Assembly: GCA_020342235.1 (NCBI GenBank)
Contig: CP073215.1
Coordinates: forward strand, 1,302,001-1,366,000
Origin: Saccharomycopsis phalli
Taxonomy: Eukaryota; Ascomycota; Saccharomycetes; Ascoideales; Saccharomycopsidaceae
Direction of reading: 5' to 3'
Length of the DNA: 64,000 nt
Shown here: one piece after another, positions 9,432 to 17,977 of the stretch
How the letters are laid out: each line of letters opens with the position of its first letter
Position numbering within the stretch: position 1 is the stretch's first letter
Notes under the pieces: model-generated
What the model was told of the DNA's origin: nothing
Database searches by the model: none
The model's input: the letters and a program-made list of their open reading frames with translations, nothing else
Translations under genes and position numbers: made by a program

Positions 9432-9893
9432 ATGTGGTTACCTTGGAGCAGTGGAGTTTCGGAGCCCCCAAAGAGTGAAGACCCTAAAGAGAAGGTCTTT
9501 CTCGAGGACTTGAAACCCAAATATGAGCAGGTAGCTCCTCCAAAAAAAGAGCAGGTCAATTCAGAATACAAACAGGCGCTCGATTCCATCTCCATGGAGG
9601 ACTTTTACTTTGGCAACTTGATTAAAATACCCTGCTTCAGAGACGCAGGGTTGATTGGCATATCGCTGATGGGTGTGTTGGCCACTACAATTCTTTTAAT
9701 ACACAAGAACCCTGCCCGGGCCGCGAATTGGGGCTTTGGCGGTGGCCTCTTGGGAAGCTTGGTAGGCTGGGAACAGTGTAGAAGCCAAAGAAAACGAAGC
9801 TTTGAAAACGTCGAAAAGGCCAAGGCCACTGTGAGGGCAAAGCCTCGGCCGATGATCCATAAAAAGAACGATTCTGATGACGACTCCACATAA
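9432..9893 (+). CDS. COX20: Cytochrome c oxidase assembly protein Cox20
   Basis: This small mitochondrial inner-membrane protein chaperones newly made Cox2 during cytochrome oxidase assembly. From ATG 9432 it is 153 residues (MWLPWSSG...). It has the Cox20/FAM36A core: SMEDFYFGNLIKIPCFRD, a first membrane helix (about residues 75-91), a short loop with HKNPARAANWG, a second Gly-rich helix (GFGGGLLGSLVGWEQC), and then a charged C-terminal tail (SQRKRSFENVEKAKATV). The frame is open upstream, and ATG 9399 would add 11 residues. I prefer 9432 because the MWLPWS start resembles the short Trp-rich N terminus of homologues, but this choice is not certain. Confidence 0.88.
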   Translation: MWLPWSSGVSEPPKSEDPKEKVFLEDLKPKYEQVAPPKKEQVNSEYKQALDSISMEDFYFGNLIKIPCFRDAGLIGISLMGVLATTILLIHKNPARAANWGFGGGLLGSLVGWEQCRSQRKRSFENVEKAKATVRAKPRPMIHKKNDSDDDST

Positions 9894-9987
9894 ACGCACT
9901 ACACTTGATTATCGTACAATCTCCTGAAATTTTGTATACAATATAAATCCTGTAATTAATTTACCATGACTTGATTCCTGTTGTATC

Positions 9988-10310
9988 TTATTTCAATTCT
10001 TTCAAGGTCTGCTCAATTTGGCTGCCGCTAAGACCCTCCAATGAATATTTCTGCTCCTTTCCAAACTCAAATCTAGCGTACAAAGTAGGTGGCACTCCGT
10101 ACGACTCTCTAATTAATATTGGCAAGCTTGGGTTGGATTTCTTGAGTGCCGGATACTGGCTAGTCAAGTAGTTTCTATTGTTAGTAAGTCCCGCTTCCTC
10201 AATTGTACATACCTCAAAGGAACACTGGCCTCACCGGTTTGAGATAACTGAAATCGTAATTCTCTGACTGTCCCAGCAATATTAAATCTAAGCACCTTTG
10301 ATCCAATCAT
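9988..10310 (-). CDS. NADH:ubiquinone oxidoreductase (complex I) B8 subunit, NDUFA2 type, two exons
   Basis: Exon 1 (10310-10213) encodes MIGSKVLRFNIAGTVRELRF and goes on to SVPLR. Exon 2 (10174-9988) starts in the joined Arg codon and encodes NYLTSQYPALKKSNPSLPIL, then RESYGVPPTLYARFEFGKEQ, and ends TLKELK. The joined product is 94 residues, the usual size for this thioredoxin-fold accessory subunit of complex I in the mitochondrial inner membrane. The LPILIRE, G(V/I)xPxLxARFxFG and Gln-rich positions match NDUFA2/NI8M proteins. The splice signals are ideal: GTATGT donor, TACTAAC branch point, TAG acceptor. Reading through the intron meets a stop, so splicing is required. Its presence shows the organism keeps complex I. 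It lies between COX20 (convergent) and DPH6 (same strand). Confidence 0.9.
10175..10212 (-). other. 38-nt spliceosomal intron in the complex I gene
   Basis: On the minus strand it runs from GTATGTACAATT to TTACTAACAATAG. The TACTAAC branch point is followed by only five bases, AATAG, before the exon. It interrupts an Arg codon (phase 2). Confidence 0.9.
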
Positions 10311-10408
10311 GTTGATGTTCTCCACCGCTCAACGAATAGAAATTCAATAATTACTCGTTATGGTTGTGAGCACTGTCGTTACTATACATGCTATTTTTAA
10401 TTTATGTA

Positions 10409-12385
10409 CTATAAGAACCCTCGAATAACCACGCCTACTTCAATCTGCTTTCCTTCGTAATTAAATACTGCTTTAACCGGAATAATCTCAAAGGAGCGTG
10501 GGAGGTTTAGTTGCCCAAGGGTATGCGGATTCCCCATTATTTGATAGTGGAAATCGTGTCTTAAGAAATCGTTTAACTTCGAAAGCTCTTCAATGCCAAA
10601 CCATAAAACAGCAGTGAACTCGCGCTTGTTGACTTTCAAAGTCCCGTAATCGCTAACTAATTTGTATACATCCGTACCAAACTTCTTTTCAAACAGCGGA
10701 GGCAATTCTTCATCCTCAGAATCGCTTGGTTCTTCGATCATCGCCTTGTATGTTACTCCACTCCATTCAATAGACACCGACCGAGGCAATTCATCTATAA
10801 CAGCAATTAACAAGGACTTGTACGAGGGCTGTATGAGTTTCTCATCATTGAGAAATGTGTTGAATTCCAGATAGCAGGATACTGCATGTTGAATAAAAGC
10901 ATGGTCATTGGTGTAGCAAAACATACTGCCAATTGATTCGCAACTGATGGCCTCCATCACACTTGCAAAGTGCTGTAAGGAAAGTAAGCTTGTGAATGTA
11001 CGAATGTCTTTGATCTGAGTCTGGCAGTAATGCCCCAAAGACTCTTCAGTAGCAGGCTCCATTGTCGCCGGAATCAAGGGAATCTGTCCTGCTAAATTTG
11101 CAAACATGGAGTCTTTGCAGGTAGCCAGCTGAGAGTATGGACCAATATTGCAAGGTGCCCAGTAGCTTCTACTCTGTACATGCAAGCCAGTCTTGTTTCT
11201 CGCATCCTTTATGGCAATGCATGATAGGGAAAGAAGCTTTCCGGGCGGTAACATAGTCTGGATACAAGTTCTTGACGGGGGTAGTGGTTCCACAAATGCC
11301 GTGGAGTATATGCTGTTGGTTTTAGCAAAATTAGCCATGTCCGATACCATTAAGTTGACTGTGAGAATGTTTCCCATTGCTGTGATTTTATTTTCATCAA
11401 GGACGTGCTGCAATTTGGCGAAAATGTCTCTTGTTTGCTCCTCGACACTAGACTTATCAGACTGTAGGTTCGAAATAAACAACTTGTCGCCAAAGAACTT
11501 AACCGTAGTCGCAGGAGACTGTTGCGAAACATAATCACCATAAGCTACGGTTGCCAGTTTTGGTTCGCCAATCAGATCCAAAATTCCTTGGAAGGACTCG
11601 TTGAGCACGGGTTTACGATGCACCGCCAGTCTCCAATCCGCATCGGGCTCGACTTTATCGGCTATAGAAGTGGTGAGCTGTAGGTAAAAAACGTCGCCAG
11701 AGTTTGTGTGGTTAACTACCGTTTGGTTGTCAATGACAATTCGCTTGTCTTTGAAGAACGGTGCATCCAAGACGATGGTTTCAAACTCGCCGCCTTCTCC
11801 ACAAATATGGACCTCATATTGAGAATTGAGCTTCACCAACGTAGGATATGCTTGTTTTAACGATTTTCCCAAGTGGCTGTCATTTAACCCATAAGCGGCC
11901 ACTTTGATGAGTCTAGCATCCATTGGGGAGTTGCACATCTCCTGCATCAATTGGTTCTGGTCTCTCTGCCACAAGTAGGATAATGACACCAATCCAAGCC
12001 GGGCACATACATTTTCTACGCGGATTCTCTGGTAGCTTGATAGAATCGCCCCGACACTTACACCCTGCACGTCCGGATGAGCCGTTTTCACTTCCTGGAG
12101 TAAAGCAAGCAAATCCTCGGTTTCATCGTCGGAGGTTACTTTATACTGCATCTCTGTATTCTTGGATGTTCCTGAGATTTGTTTCCTAAACATCGGCATT
12201 TTGCTGCACTGCTCATAGTGGCTCAACACCGTGTACCCCACGGTTTGGTACATGTAGCTATCTATTTCGCCATCAATCAGCGGATACAAGTTGGCAAGGG
12301 CAACCAACTCGTGGCCATTCAACTGGCAATGGAGAATATTAAAGCAGGAGTCCTTGCCTCCAGAAACCAATGCCACAAATTTCAT
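10409..12385 (-). CDS. DPH6: Diphthine--ammonia ligase
   Basis: This 658-residue cytosolic enzyme does the last step of diphthamide synthesis on elongation factor 2, an ATP-dependent amidation of diphthine. The N terminus MKFVALVSGGKDSCFNILH carries the ATP-pyrophosphatase P-loop SGGKDS (residues 8-13). Further domain motifs are EMQYKVTSDDETEDL, VSVGAILSSYQRIRVENVCARLGL, YLWQRDQ and CGEGGEFETIVLDAP. The C-terminal half has two YjgF/YER057c-like domains, as in fungal Dph6 (S. cerevisiae about 685 residues). The start is the first ATG. A perfect 17-bp palindrome lies 22 bp upstream of it. Confidence 0.95.
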   Translation of the reverse strand: MKFVALVSGGKDSCFNILHCQLNGHELVALANLYPLIDGEIDSYMYQTVGYTVLSHYEQCSKMPMFRKQISGTSKNTEMQYKVTSDDETEDLLALLQEVKTAHPDVQGVSVGAILSSYQRIRVENVCARLGLVSLSYLWQRDQNQLMQEMCNSPMDARLIKVAAYGLNDSHLGKSLKQAYPTLVKLNSQYEVHICGEGGEFETIVLDAPFFKDKRIVIDNQTVVNHTNSGDVFYLQLTTSIADKVEPDADWRLAVHRKPVLNESFQGILDLIGEPKLATVAYGDYVSQQSPATTVKFFGDKLFISNLQSDKSSVEEQTRDIFAKLQHVLDENKITAMGNILTVNLMVSDMANFAKTNSIYSTAFVEPLPPSRTCIQTMLPPGKLLSLSCIAIKDARNKTGLHVQSRSYWAPCNIGPYSQLATCKDSMFANLAGQIPLIPATMEPATEESLGHYCQTQIKDIRTFTSLLSLQHFASVMEAISCESIGSMFCYTNDHAFIQHAVSCYLEFNTFLNDEKLIQPSYKSLLIAVIDELPRSVSIEWSGVTYKAMIEEPSDSEDEELPPLFEKKFGTDVYKLVSDYGTLKVNKREFTAVLWFGIEELSKLNDFLRHDFHYQIMGNPHTLGQLNLPRSFEIIPVKAVFNYEGKQIEVGVVIRGFL

Positions 12386-12883
12386 AGTCGTGCTCTACCC
12401 GATGAATTTTTCACTGTGAAAAACTAAATGTAATTGACCTGTAGACTAATGCAAATCAGTTAAAGCTCCAAAGTGGTCGGCCCACTGTTAGCATCCGACT
12501 TTATTGTTCTGCAAACCAAATTTACAGGCATCCCTGTGATGGCTGCATCTACTCTATTTCCTATTATGTACATATTAGCTCAACGGCATCCACACGTTTT
12601 CCATCACACTCAAGGCTGACAGTTGACAGGTTACATGTCTGGACCGGTTGAGCACCAAGTACCCTCAGTATCAAAGAATGTTCGCCGCTCTGGTGCTGGG
12701 TCGTGGTTCTTGTTTAATGTGTGGATAGCTGTTGCGTGCTGGTTTCGTGCTTCTGTCGTAGAGTCCATGAGCAAAGACAAACGAGCATATTTCGCCTACT
12801 TTTGCAAACTGGTCAGAATTAAGTAACCGTACCCCAGATGTATAAATACGGCCTTGAAGTATGTCAACCATCTCGCCAAACAA
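12386..12883. other. Divergent promoter between DPH6 and the ferric reductase
   Basis: This 498-bp gap separates two genes transcribed outward. It holds a 17-bp palindrome (12407-12423) next to DPH6 and a TATAAATA box (12841-12848) 36 bp before the reductase ATG. A 67-codon open frame at 12623-12826 has no recognisable feature and is not called. Confidence 0.6.
12841..12848 (+). promoter_or_regulatory. TATA box of the ferric reductase gene
   Basis: TATAAATA lies 36 bp upstream of ATG 12884. Tightly regulated, inducible yeast genes such as ferric reductases commonly use a TATA box; the short distance implies a very short leader. Confidence 0.5.
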
Positions 12884-14944
12884 ATGAATGCAGTTTTACT
12901 ATATCTACTATTCTTCGGACTAGCTAATGCGGTGGTCCAGCAAAGAAACACTCCCGAGTACTTGTTGACCATGGCTTGTCAGTTTCTCACGCTGTCATAT
13001 ACATGGCCAGGAATGCCTCGCAGCGGCGGAATGCTGCTGGGAATGGCTCCCATGAATCTATGTGCAGTACCTCAGTCTTTTGCAACATATGGTCTCTGCA
13101 TCAGCACGTACGCTCCAAACCAAAAGGTGCTCACCAAGGCATATGAGCTCTCAGTTGCTTATCCGTGTCTTGGTAAGTTCAAGGTGAAGCAAATTGCCCA
13201 GAGCTCGGTCAATGTCAGTCAGATCGCCATCAGCAGCGAAGGAGTGCCGACCAATGTTACGTTGAAGGTACCACTCAAGTTCACGCCGGAGCTCTACGAC
13301 CGGTACTTCAATTCCATGAACATTCACTACAGAAACTATGACATGTCTAGCGTGTATGGTTGGATCATTATTTCCTACTGGGTGTTGATTGTCCTTCTGT
13401 ACGCTACTGCCAACCTTCTTGTCAAAACCGGTCTCGCATTCAAGCTCCAAGGCCGTGCGAGCTTTATCTTCCAAAAATACTTGCTGCTCACCAGTACCTT
13501 CAACGGAAGACACATACAACCATATAAGCTTTTTGGAGCTATTCCCGTGCAGATTTCCACTCGTGGAAATGTCTTGGCAGTCCTTGGGTATTTGGTTATC
13601 ATTGTAGTTGTCCATGCCATTGGCTGGGAAAAGGACGACTTGCATCCTTTATACCCCCAGGGCAGAATGGAAGTTGCCAGAAAGATGGCCGACAGAACCG
13701 GAATCTTGGCGTACACCCATCTTCCACTAATTGCCGTGTTGCTGGGCAGAAACAGCATCTTCAAGGTTCTTACCGGTATCTCGTCGAGCACGCTTCTATT
13801 TTTCCACAAATGGGTGGCTTCAATTATGATTTTCGAGGGAATCGTCCACTCCGTATGCTTCACCTTGATATACGCCTGGCTGGGCAACTACTTCACGTCA
13901 ATTCTGCGCCTGACGTTTGTCATCTACGGAGTCTTTGCCACTGCCGTCTCCGGCGTGATTTTAATACAGTCTTTTAATTACTTCCGGCACTTGGCCTATG
14001 AAATTTTCTTGGTCTTGCATGTTCTCTTGATCATTGGATACATTGTCGGAGTGTACTACCACCGGGTCGACTGGGCAGACTACATATACGCAATAGTCGC
14101 AATATGGGTCTTTGACCGGTTTGCCAGGCTCGTGCGGATCCTCAACTTTGGATTCCCAATATCCACCATGGATATTGTCTCGACTAATGTCTTGCGTATA
14201 ACTATCCCAGTCAAGACATCCTGGGATGGTAGGCCCGGCCAGCATGCATATGCCTATTTCTTGCTAGGCAACTGCTTCTGGCAGTCGCACCCTTTCACTG
14301 TATCCTCGAGTTTGGGCCCTCCGGGAATGCTTACAATCTACATTCGACGCAAGCTGGGTATCACCGACAAATTGTATCGACTTGCGGAATCCGCTCCTGG
14401 AAATATCGTGTCCGACGTCCGCATATCCTTAGAAGGACCGTATGGCGACCCGGCACCGCTTTACTTGTATGAGAATGTCGTCCTATTTGCTGGTGGTGAC
14501 TGTATTGCCGGCCCAATTGACCATGCCATGACTCTTTCAAGAAAGTACTCCTTTGGCCAGAAAAAAATCGTCTTCAATTGGATAACAAAGGACCCAGACT
14601 GTCTAAACCACTACAACCGAGAACTACATGCATTGTGCCATTCCAATGTCCAAGTAAAGCTCCATCTTACTAGCAAAAAGGTATTGCAAGACCTGGAAAG
14701 CAGCGTAGATGAGAAAAAGTCAAATTCACAGCAAGAAATGTACCTAAAACACTTTGATGTCATTCATCAAAGACCCAACTTCCTGAAATTGGTGCGTGAC
14801 TACCTTACCGACCTTCAGGGCTCCGTTGCTATCTACTCATGTGGCCCACCGGGATTCTCTGACAATCTTCGTAACTCAGTCGCCGAAAGCTTACACTTAC
14901 ACCGTCACAGAGTAGACTATTATGAAGAGTACGAAACTTGGTGA
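12884..14944 (+). CDS. Ferric/cupric reductase transmembrane component (FRE family)
   Basis: This 686-residue flavocytochrome b family protein would reduce Fe(III) or Cu(II) outside the cell with cytosolic NADPH. It begins with a signal peptide (MNAVLLYLLFFGLANAVVQQ). A short outer domain with several Cys precedes a TM segment (YGWIIISYWVLIVLLYATAN). The heme-ligand pairs are H308 and H322 (HKWVASIMIFEGIVHS) and HVLLIIGYIVGVYYH, both with 13 residues between the His. The C-terminal domain shows FAD motif HPFTVSSSLGP, NADPH motif FAGGDCIAGPIDHAM and YSCGPPGFSDNLR, and ends in Trp. The upstream open frame has only a TTG, so ATG 12884 was chosen. CTG at 13742-13744 precedes GRN where many family members have a small residue. 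Which FRE paralogue it is cannot be said. Confidence 0.88.
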   Translation: MNAVLLYLLFFGLANAVVQQRNTPEYLLTMACQFLTLSYTWPGMPRSGGMLLGMAPMNLCAVPQSFATYGLCISTYAPNQKVLTKAYELSVAYPCLGKFKVKQIAQSSVNVSQIAISSEGVPTNVTLKVPLKFTPELYDRYFNSMNIHYRNYDMSSVYGWIIISYWVLIVLLYATANLLVKTGLAFKLQGRASFIFQKYLLLTSTFNGRHIQPYKLFGAIPVQISTRGNVLAVLGYLVIIVVVHAIGWEKDDLHPLYPQGRMEVARKMADRTGILAYTHLPLIAVLLGRNSIFKVLTGISSSTLLFFHKWVASIMIFEGIVHSVCFTLIYAWLGNYFTSILRLTFVIYGVFATAVSGVILIQSFNYFRHLAYEIFLVLHVLLIIGYIVGVYYHRVDWADYIYAIVAIWVFDRFARLVRILNFGFPISTMDIVSTNVLRITIPVKTSWDGRPGQHAYAYFLLGNCFWQSHPFTVSSSLGPPGMLTIYIRRKLGITDKLYRLAESAPGNIVSDVRISLEGPYGDPAPLYLYENVVLFAGGDCIAGPIDHAMTLSRKYSFGQKKIVFNWITKDPDCLNHYNRELHALCHSNVQVKLHLTSKKVLQDLESSVDEKKSNSQQEMYLKHFDVIHQRPNFLKLVRDYLTDLQGSVAIYSCGPPGFSDNLRNSVAESLHLHRHRVDYYEEYETW

Positions 14945-15003
14945 TTATTGTTTTTCTTTTTCTTTTTTTTTTTTTTGATTTATACAGTGTCTATCATATA
15001 TCA
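14945..15003. terminator. Shared 3' region with poly-T tract
   Basis: The 59 bp between the convergent ferric reductase and the repeat-coil gene hold a TTTTTCTTTTTC run followed by about 15 T and then AT-rich sequence. This is a plausible shared polyadenylation and termination zone; no finer signal is claimed. Confidence 0.4.
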
Positions 15004-17814
15004 CTAATCGTTGTCTGGGTTGGCAACATACAAATGTAGCCCTCCACCAATAGGAGGGGTAGTTTCAAACTGCTCGGAACAGGTGCTCAATACGCTATTA
15101 AGCCGGCCCAACGACGCAGCACCATCTGTTGGCAGAATTGAAGAATCACAGCTGATATCCTTTGGATAGTATTTCTCATTGGCAAACTCAGCAAAGATGT
15201 CCTCTTCATCAGACCCAAAGCTGCCCGATCTTGAGTTCCAACGCTTTTTCTCACTATCTGCCAAGCTCCTGAACCCATCGGCAATGCTTGATTGACGATG
15301 GTTCAAGATAACACCATCACCCAAGTCTGCATCATCCACCAGGTCATCGCCGGTGGCAAGTAATCTTGGCTGCAAGGAAAGATGCTTGATATCTTTTCTA
15401 TAGCCACCGATTATTAAATTCTTGTCCACTGCCACATCATTCGACCGTCGCATCTGTCTCTTATCAACTGGCCTTATTGCAATAGGTAGCTTCCATCTGC
15501 TGCTTTGGTTGTTCGAATTAGCAGAGGACGTTCTTTCCCGGATCACTTCAACATAGATACACTTTTTCCCATATCCTGGGACTGTATCCTTCCCATGTAA
15601 TTTATTTGACCCATCTCCTAGCTCTTTTGGACCTTTTTCGTGTGAATCATATATACTGTGCGGCAAGTGTGGATTAGATCTACTGTGCCCTTGGTCATCG
15701 AGCCCCGCATTTCCCCCTCGAACCTCTGGAGGAATCACATTCTCACGTCTGTCATAGTCAAACAAACTGTGGTTCTGATTGTTTGACTGTCCCCATTCAC
15801 TCGCACTTGACGTTGTATTTCTTCCCAGCCCCTCCTTTGCGTCACTCTGCCAGTCTCTAAAATGCGGGCTGCTTAATTCACTTTGGTTATCTGGAGTACT
15901 TTCGCTCCCTCGTGAACCATTGGTAATTCCCAACTGTCTAGGTGGTTCAGGAGTGTCGTATCCATACGGATTATACTCGGGATGTGCACCAAAAGAGATA
16001 CCTTCGCCGTCTTCATCTCTGGTTTCTGATGATTCCAGGGAACTAGAATTGTTTGTGACAACCAACTGCTTACGTGTCAACAGAGCTTCGTCATAGTCCT
16101 GTGAATAATTATCATATCGCTGTCTTTCATATCCCTGGTTGATTGCATCGGTGAGGCCATTTGAGAACACATGATTATCATCAGAATCAGAATCAGAATC
16201 ATTATTGTTTCCTTTAAAGGTGTCGGCCGCAGACATTTGGCCAACGGAATTTCCTCTTGATCTTTCTATATGAGCTGATGGGGAAAGCAGATTAATTGGA
16301 TGTGGTGTAAAATGAAAACTTTCATCGGAGCTGGTCTCTTGAGTAAACATCGGTTTCAGGTCCTCTTGAGGCACTGTAATCTGCGGAATATCTTCATCTG
16401 CAACTTCCAAGCTGGAGTAGGCATCAGTAAATTGTCCAGAATTCGATTCAACCGGACGCAAAGTATCGTCATGGTTAGAGAGGTCAACACTACCAGTATC
16501 TGATAAAATCAAACTTTGACGTCTCAAGCTTTCATGCTCCATGTCATCCCGGTTCTTTGGGGAAAGAATTTGCTGCTGCAAGTCCAACTCTTCGTGTTTC
16601 TGCGCTAAAAATTCTCTGTTCTCACTAATCAGCCGTTGCAAGTCTTCACTGGAAAGCTGTTGAGGCAAGGATACAAACGGAGTCAATCGAGGTGCACCGT
16701 CATTATTCTCACCTGCCAAGCTCGTGCTAGACTCTATATGTAATACAGGTTTGCTCTCATTCGCAGCGTAAACCGAGCTACTTGGCTGGGTAGTGCTATA
16801 CTCTGAATCATGTCTGTTCAAATCTGTCTCAATAGGGCCCAATTTTTCCTTTGAATTCGGAAAACTGACGGAAAGCTCGTTTACCTGGTCGCTGTGATGT
16901 TCTTCAATTCCACTAACCTCCTTGGTGTAATTTGTATCTTCACCGTTGGTTTCTGGATAAGCATGGGGATGATGATAGTACTCGTTGATTTTATCCATAT
17001 CATCTGTTGGTGGGGGAGGCTTTCGTCTGAGTTTGTTGGAGTGATATATCCGTGACAGGCGTTTTGTCGGATCATTGGAATCAGCCACATGTTTAACACT
17101 AGGAATTGTCTCAGAGGCAGGGAGTACATTTGGTACTGAGCCGAAGACTCGCTGTTCTTCTATTCTTTGCTCTTCTATTCTCTGTGCTTCCCTTTTCTGT
17201 TCCTCTCTTTGCTCTTCTATTCTTTGCTCTTCTATTCTTTGCTCTTCTATTCTTTGCTCTTCCCTTCTCTGTTCCTCCCTTCTTTGCTCTTCTATTCTTT
17301 GTTCTTCTATTCTTTGTTCTTCTATTCTCTGTTCTTCCCTTCTCTGTTCCTCCCTTCTTTGTTCTTCCCTTCTTTGTTCTTCCCTTCTTTGTTCTTCCCT
17401 TCTTTGTTCTTCCCTTCTTTGTTCTTCCCTTCTTTGTTCTTCCCTTCTTTGTTCATAGCTTTGCTGAGCTTCCTCCTCTTTCTCTTCTACGATTTGGTTC
17501 CGCTCATCCACGTGTTCTGGAAGATCTGGAATTGAACTTGGCATCGTTGAGTTGATTCCAGGCAAGTCAGAGCTAGAAATTGTAGCACTATGCTTTGACT
17601 GAACCCTTCCGCTTCCTGTATCTGACCATGCTGATTTGGACACACTTGATATCTTAGAAGACGCTGATGACTTTCTGCTCACCTTGGTGCGGCCCTCTGG
17701 GGTAGGTGACAAGTTACTTGAGGAACTATTGGAGTCACTAAATACGCCACTGAAGAGTCTTAATGAGCTTCTCTTAAATAAAGAACTGGCTCTTTTACTT
17801 TTGTTTCCACTCAT
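15004..17814 (-). CDS. Unrecognised Ser-rich protein with EEQRR repeat coil
   Basis: I do not recognise this 936-residue protein. The first 35 residues are basic and Ser-rich (MSGNKSKRASSLFKRSSLRLFSG), as in proteins that touch the membrane or bud cortex, but this is only a resemblance. Residues about 100-225 are a highly charged tandem repeat of EEQRR/EEQRI pentapeptides, likely a single long alpha helix or coil. Next come a basic Pro segment (RLSRIYHSNKLRRKPPPPTDD) and about 450 Ser/Asp/Asn-rich, probably disordered residues. The last 170 residues look conserved and folded or motif-bearing (KCIYVEVIRERTSS, WKLPIAIRPVDKRQMRRSND, FGSDEEDIFAEFANEKYYP, PPIGGGLHLYVANPDND). The open frame extends two codons upstream from a GTG; the first ATG is 17814. 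A cortical or cytokinesis role is a guess. Confidence 0.8.
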   Translation of the reverse strand: MSGNKSKRASSLFKRSSLRLFSGVFSDSNSSSSNLSPTPEGRTKVSRKSSASSKISSVSKSAWSDTGSGRVQSKHSATISSSDLPGINSTMPSSIPDLPEHVDERNQIVEEKEEEAQQSYEQRREEQRREEQRREEQRREEQRREEQRREEQRREEQRREEQRIEEQRIEEQRIEEQRREEQRREEQRIEEQRIEEQRIEEQREEQKREAQRIEEQRIEEQRVFGSVPNVLPASETIPSVKHVADSNDPTKRLSRIYHSNKLRRKPPPPTDDMDKINEYYHHPHAYPETNGEDTNYTKEVSGIEEHHSDQVNELSVSFPNSKEKLGPIETDLNRHDSEYSTTQPSSSVYAANESKPVLHIESSTSLAGENNDGAPRLTPFVSLPQQLSSEDLQRLISENREFLAQKHEELDLQQQILSPKNRDDMEHESLRRQSLILSDTGSVDLSNHDDTLRPVESNSGQFTDAYSSLEVADEDIPQITVPQEDLKPMFTQETSSDESFHFTPHPINLLSPSAHIERSRGNSVGQMSAADTFKGNNNDSDSDSDDNHVFSNGLTDAINQGYERQRYDNYSQDYDEALLTRKQLVVTNNSSSLESSETRDEDGEGISFGAHPEYNPYGYDTPEPPRQLGITNGSRGSESTPDNQSELSSPHFRDWQSDAKEGLGRNTTSSASEWGQSNNQNHSLFDYDRRENVIPPEVRGGNAGLDDQGHSRSNPHLPHSIYDSHEKGPKELGDGSNKLHGKDTVPGYGKKCIYVEVIRERTSSANSNNQSSRWKLPIAIRPVDKRQMRRSNDVAVDKNLIIGGYRKDIKHLSLQPRLLATGDDLVDDADLGDGVILNHRQSSIADGFRSLADSEKKRWNSRSGSFGSDEEDIFAEFANEKYYPKDISCDSSILPTDGAASLGRLNSVLSTCSEQFETTPPIGGGLHLYVANPDND
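17147..17458 (-). repeat. 15-bp coding minisatellite (EEQRR/EEQRI)
   Basis: About twenty tandem 15-bp units. On the plus strand the unit is close to CTTCCCTTCTTTGTT or CTTCTATTCTTTGCT. The array is purine-rich on the coding strand and leaves all plus-strand frames open, producing spurious antisense ORFs. The eight or so units at 17340-17450 are almost identical, suggesting recent expansion. Confidence 0.9.
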
Positions 17815-17977
17815 TGCCACTGTATATTTTGCTGTAATGATTGCTTAGGCCTGACTGACATGAGTAAGAAAATCGGTTGACCCAAAATGTGCCCTCTGCT
17901 GCAGGTTGCAGAAAGCGAAATCAGTGTACATACAAAACGGTAAAAGCAAATTACTGGCTATATATTAATAAAAAAAA

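Noticed and set aside
12623-12826. 67-codon frame in the DPH6/ferric reductase promoter
   Set aside because: No motif, no codon bias, in a divergent promoter next to a TATA box.
17075-17555. Three overlapping plus-strand frames rich in Cys-Ser-Leu, Phe-Ala-Leu or Tyr-Ser-Leu
   Set aside because: Antisense readings of the 15-bp purine/pyrimidine repeat in all three frames; no independent evidence of coding.
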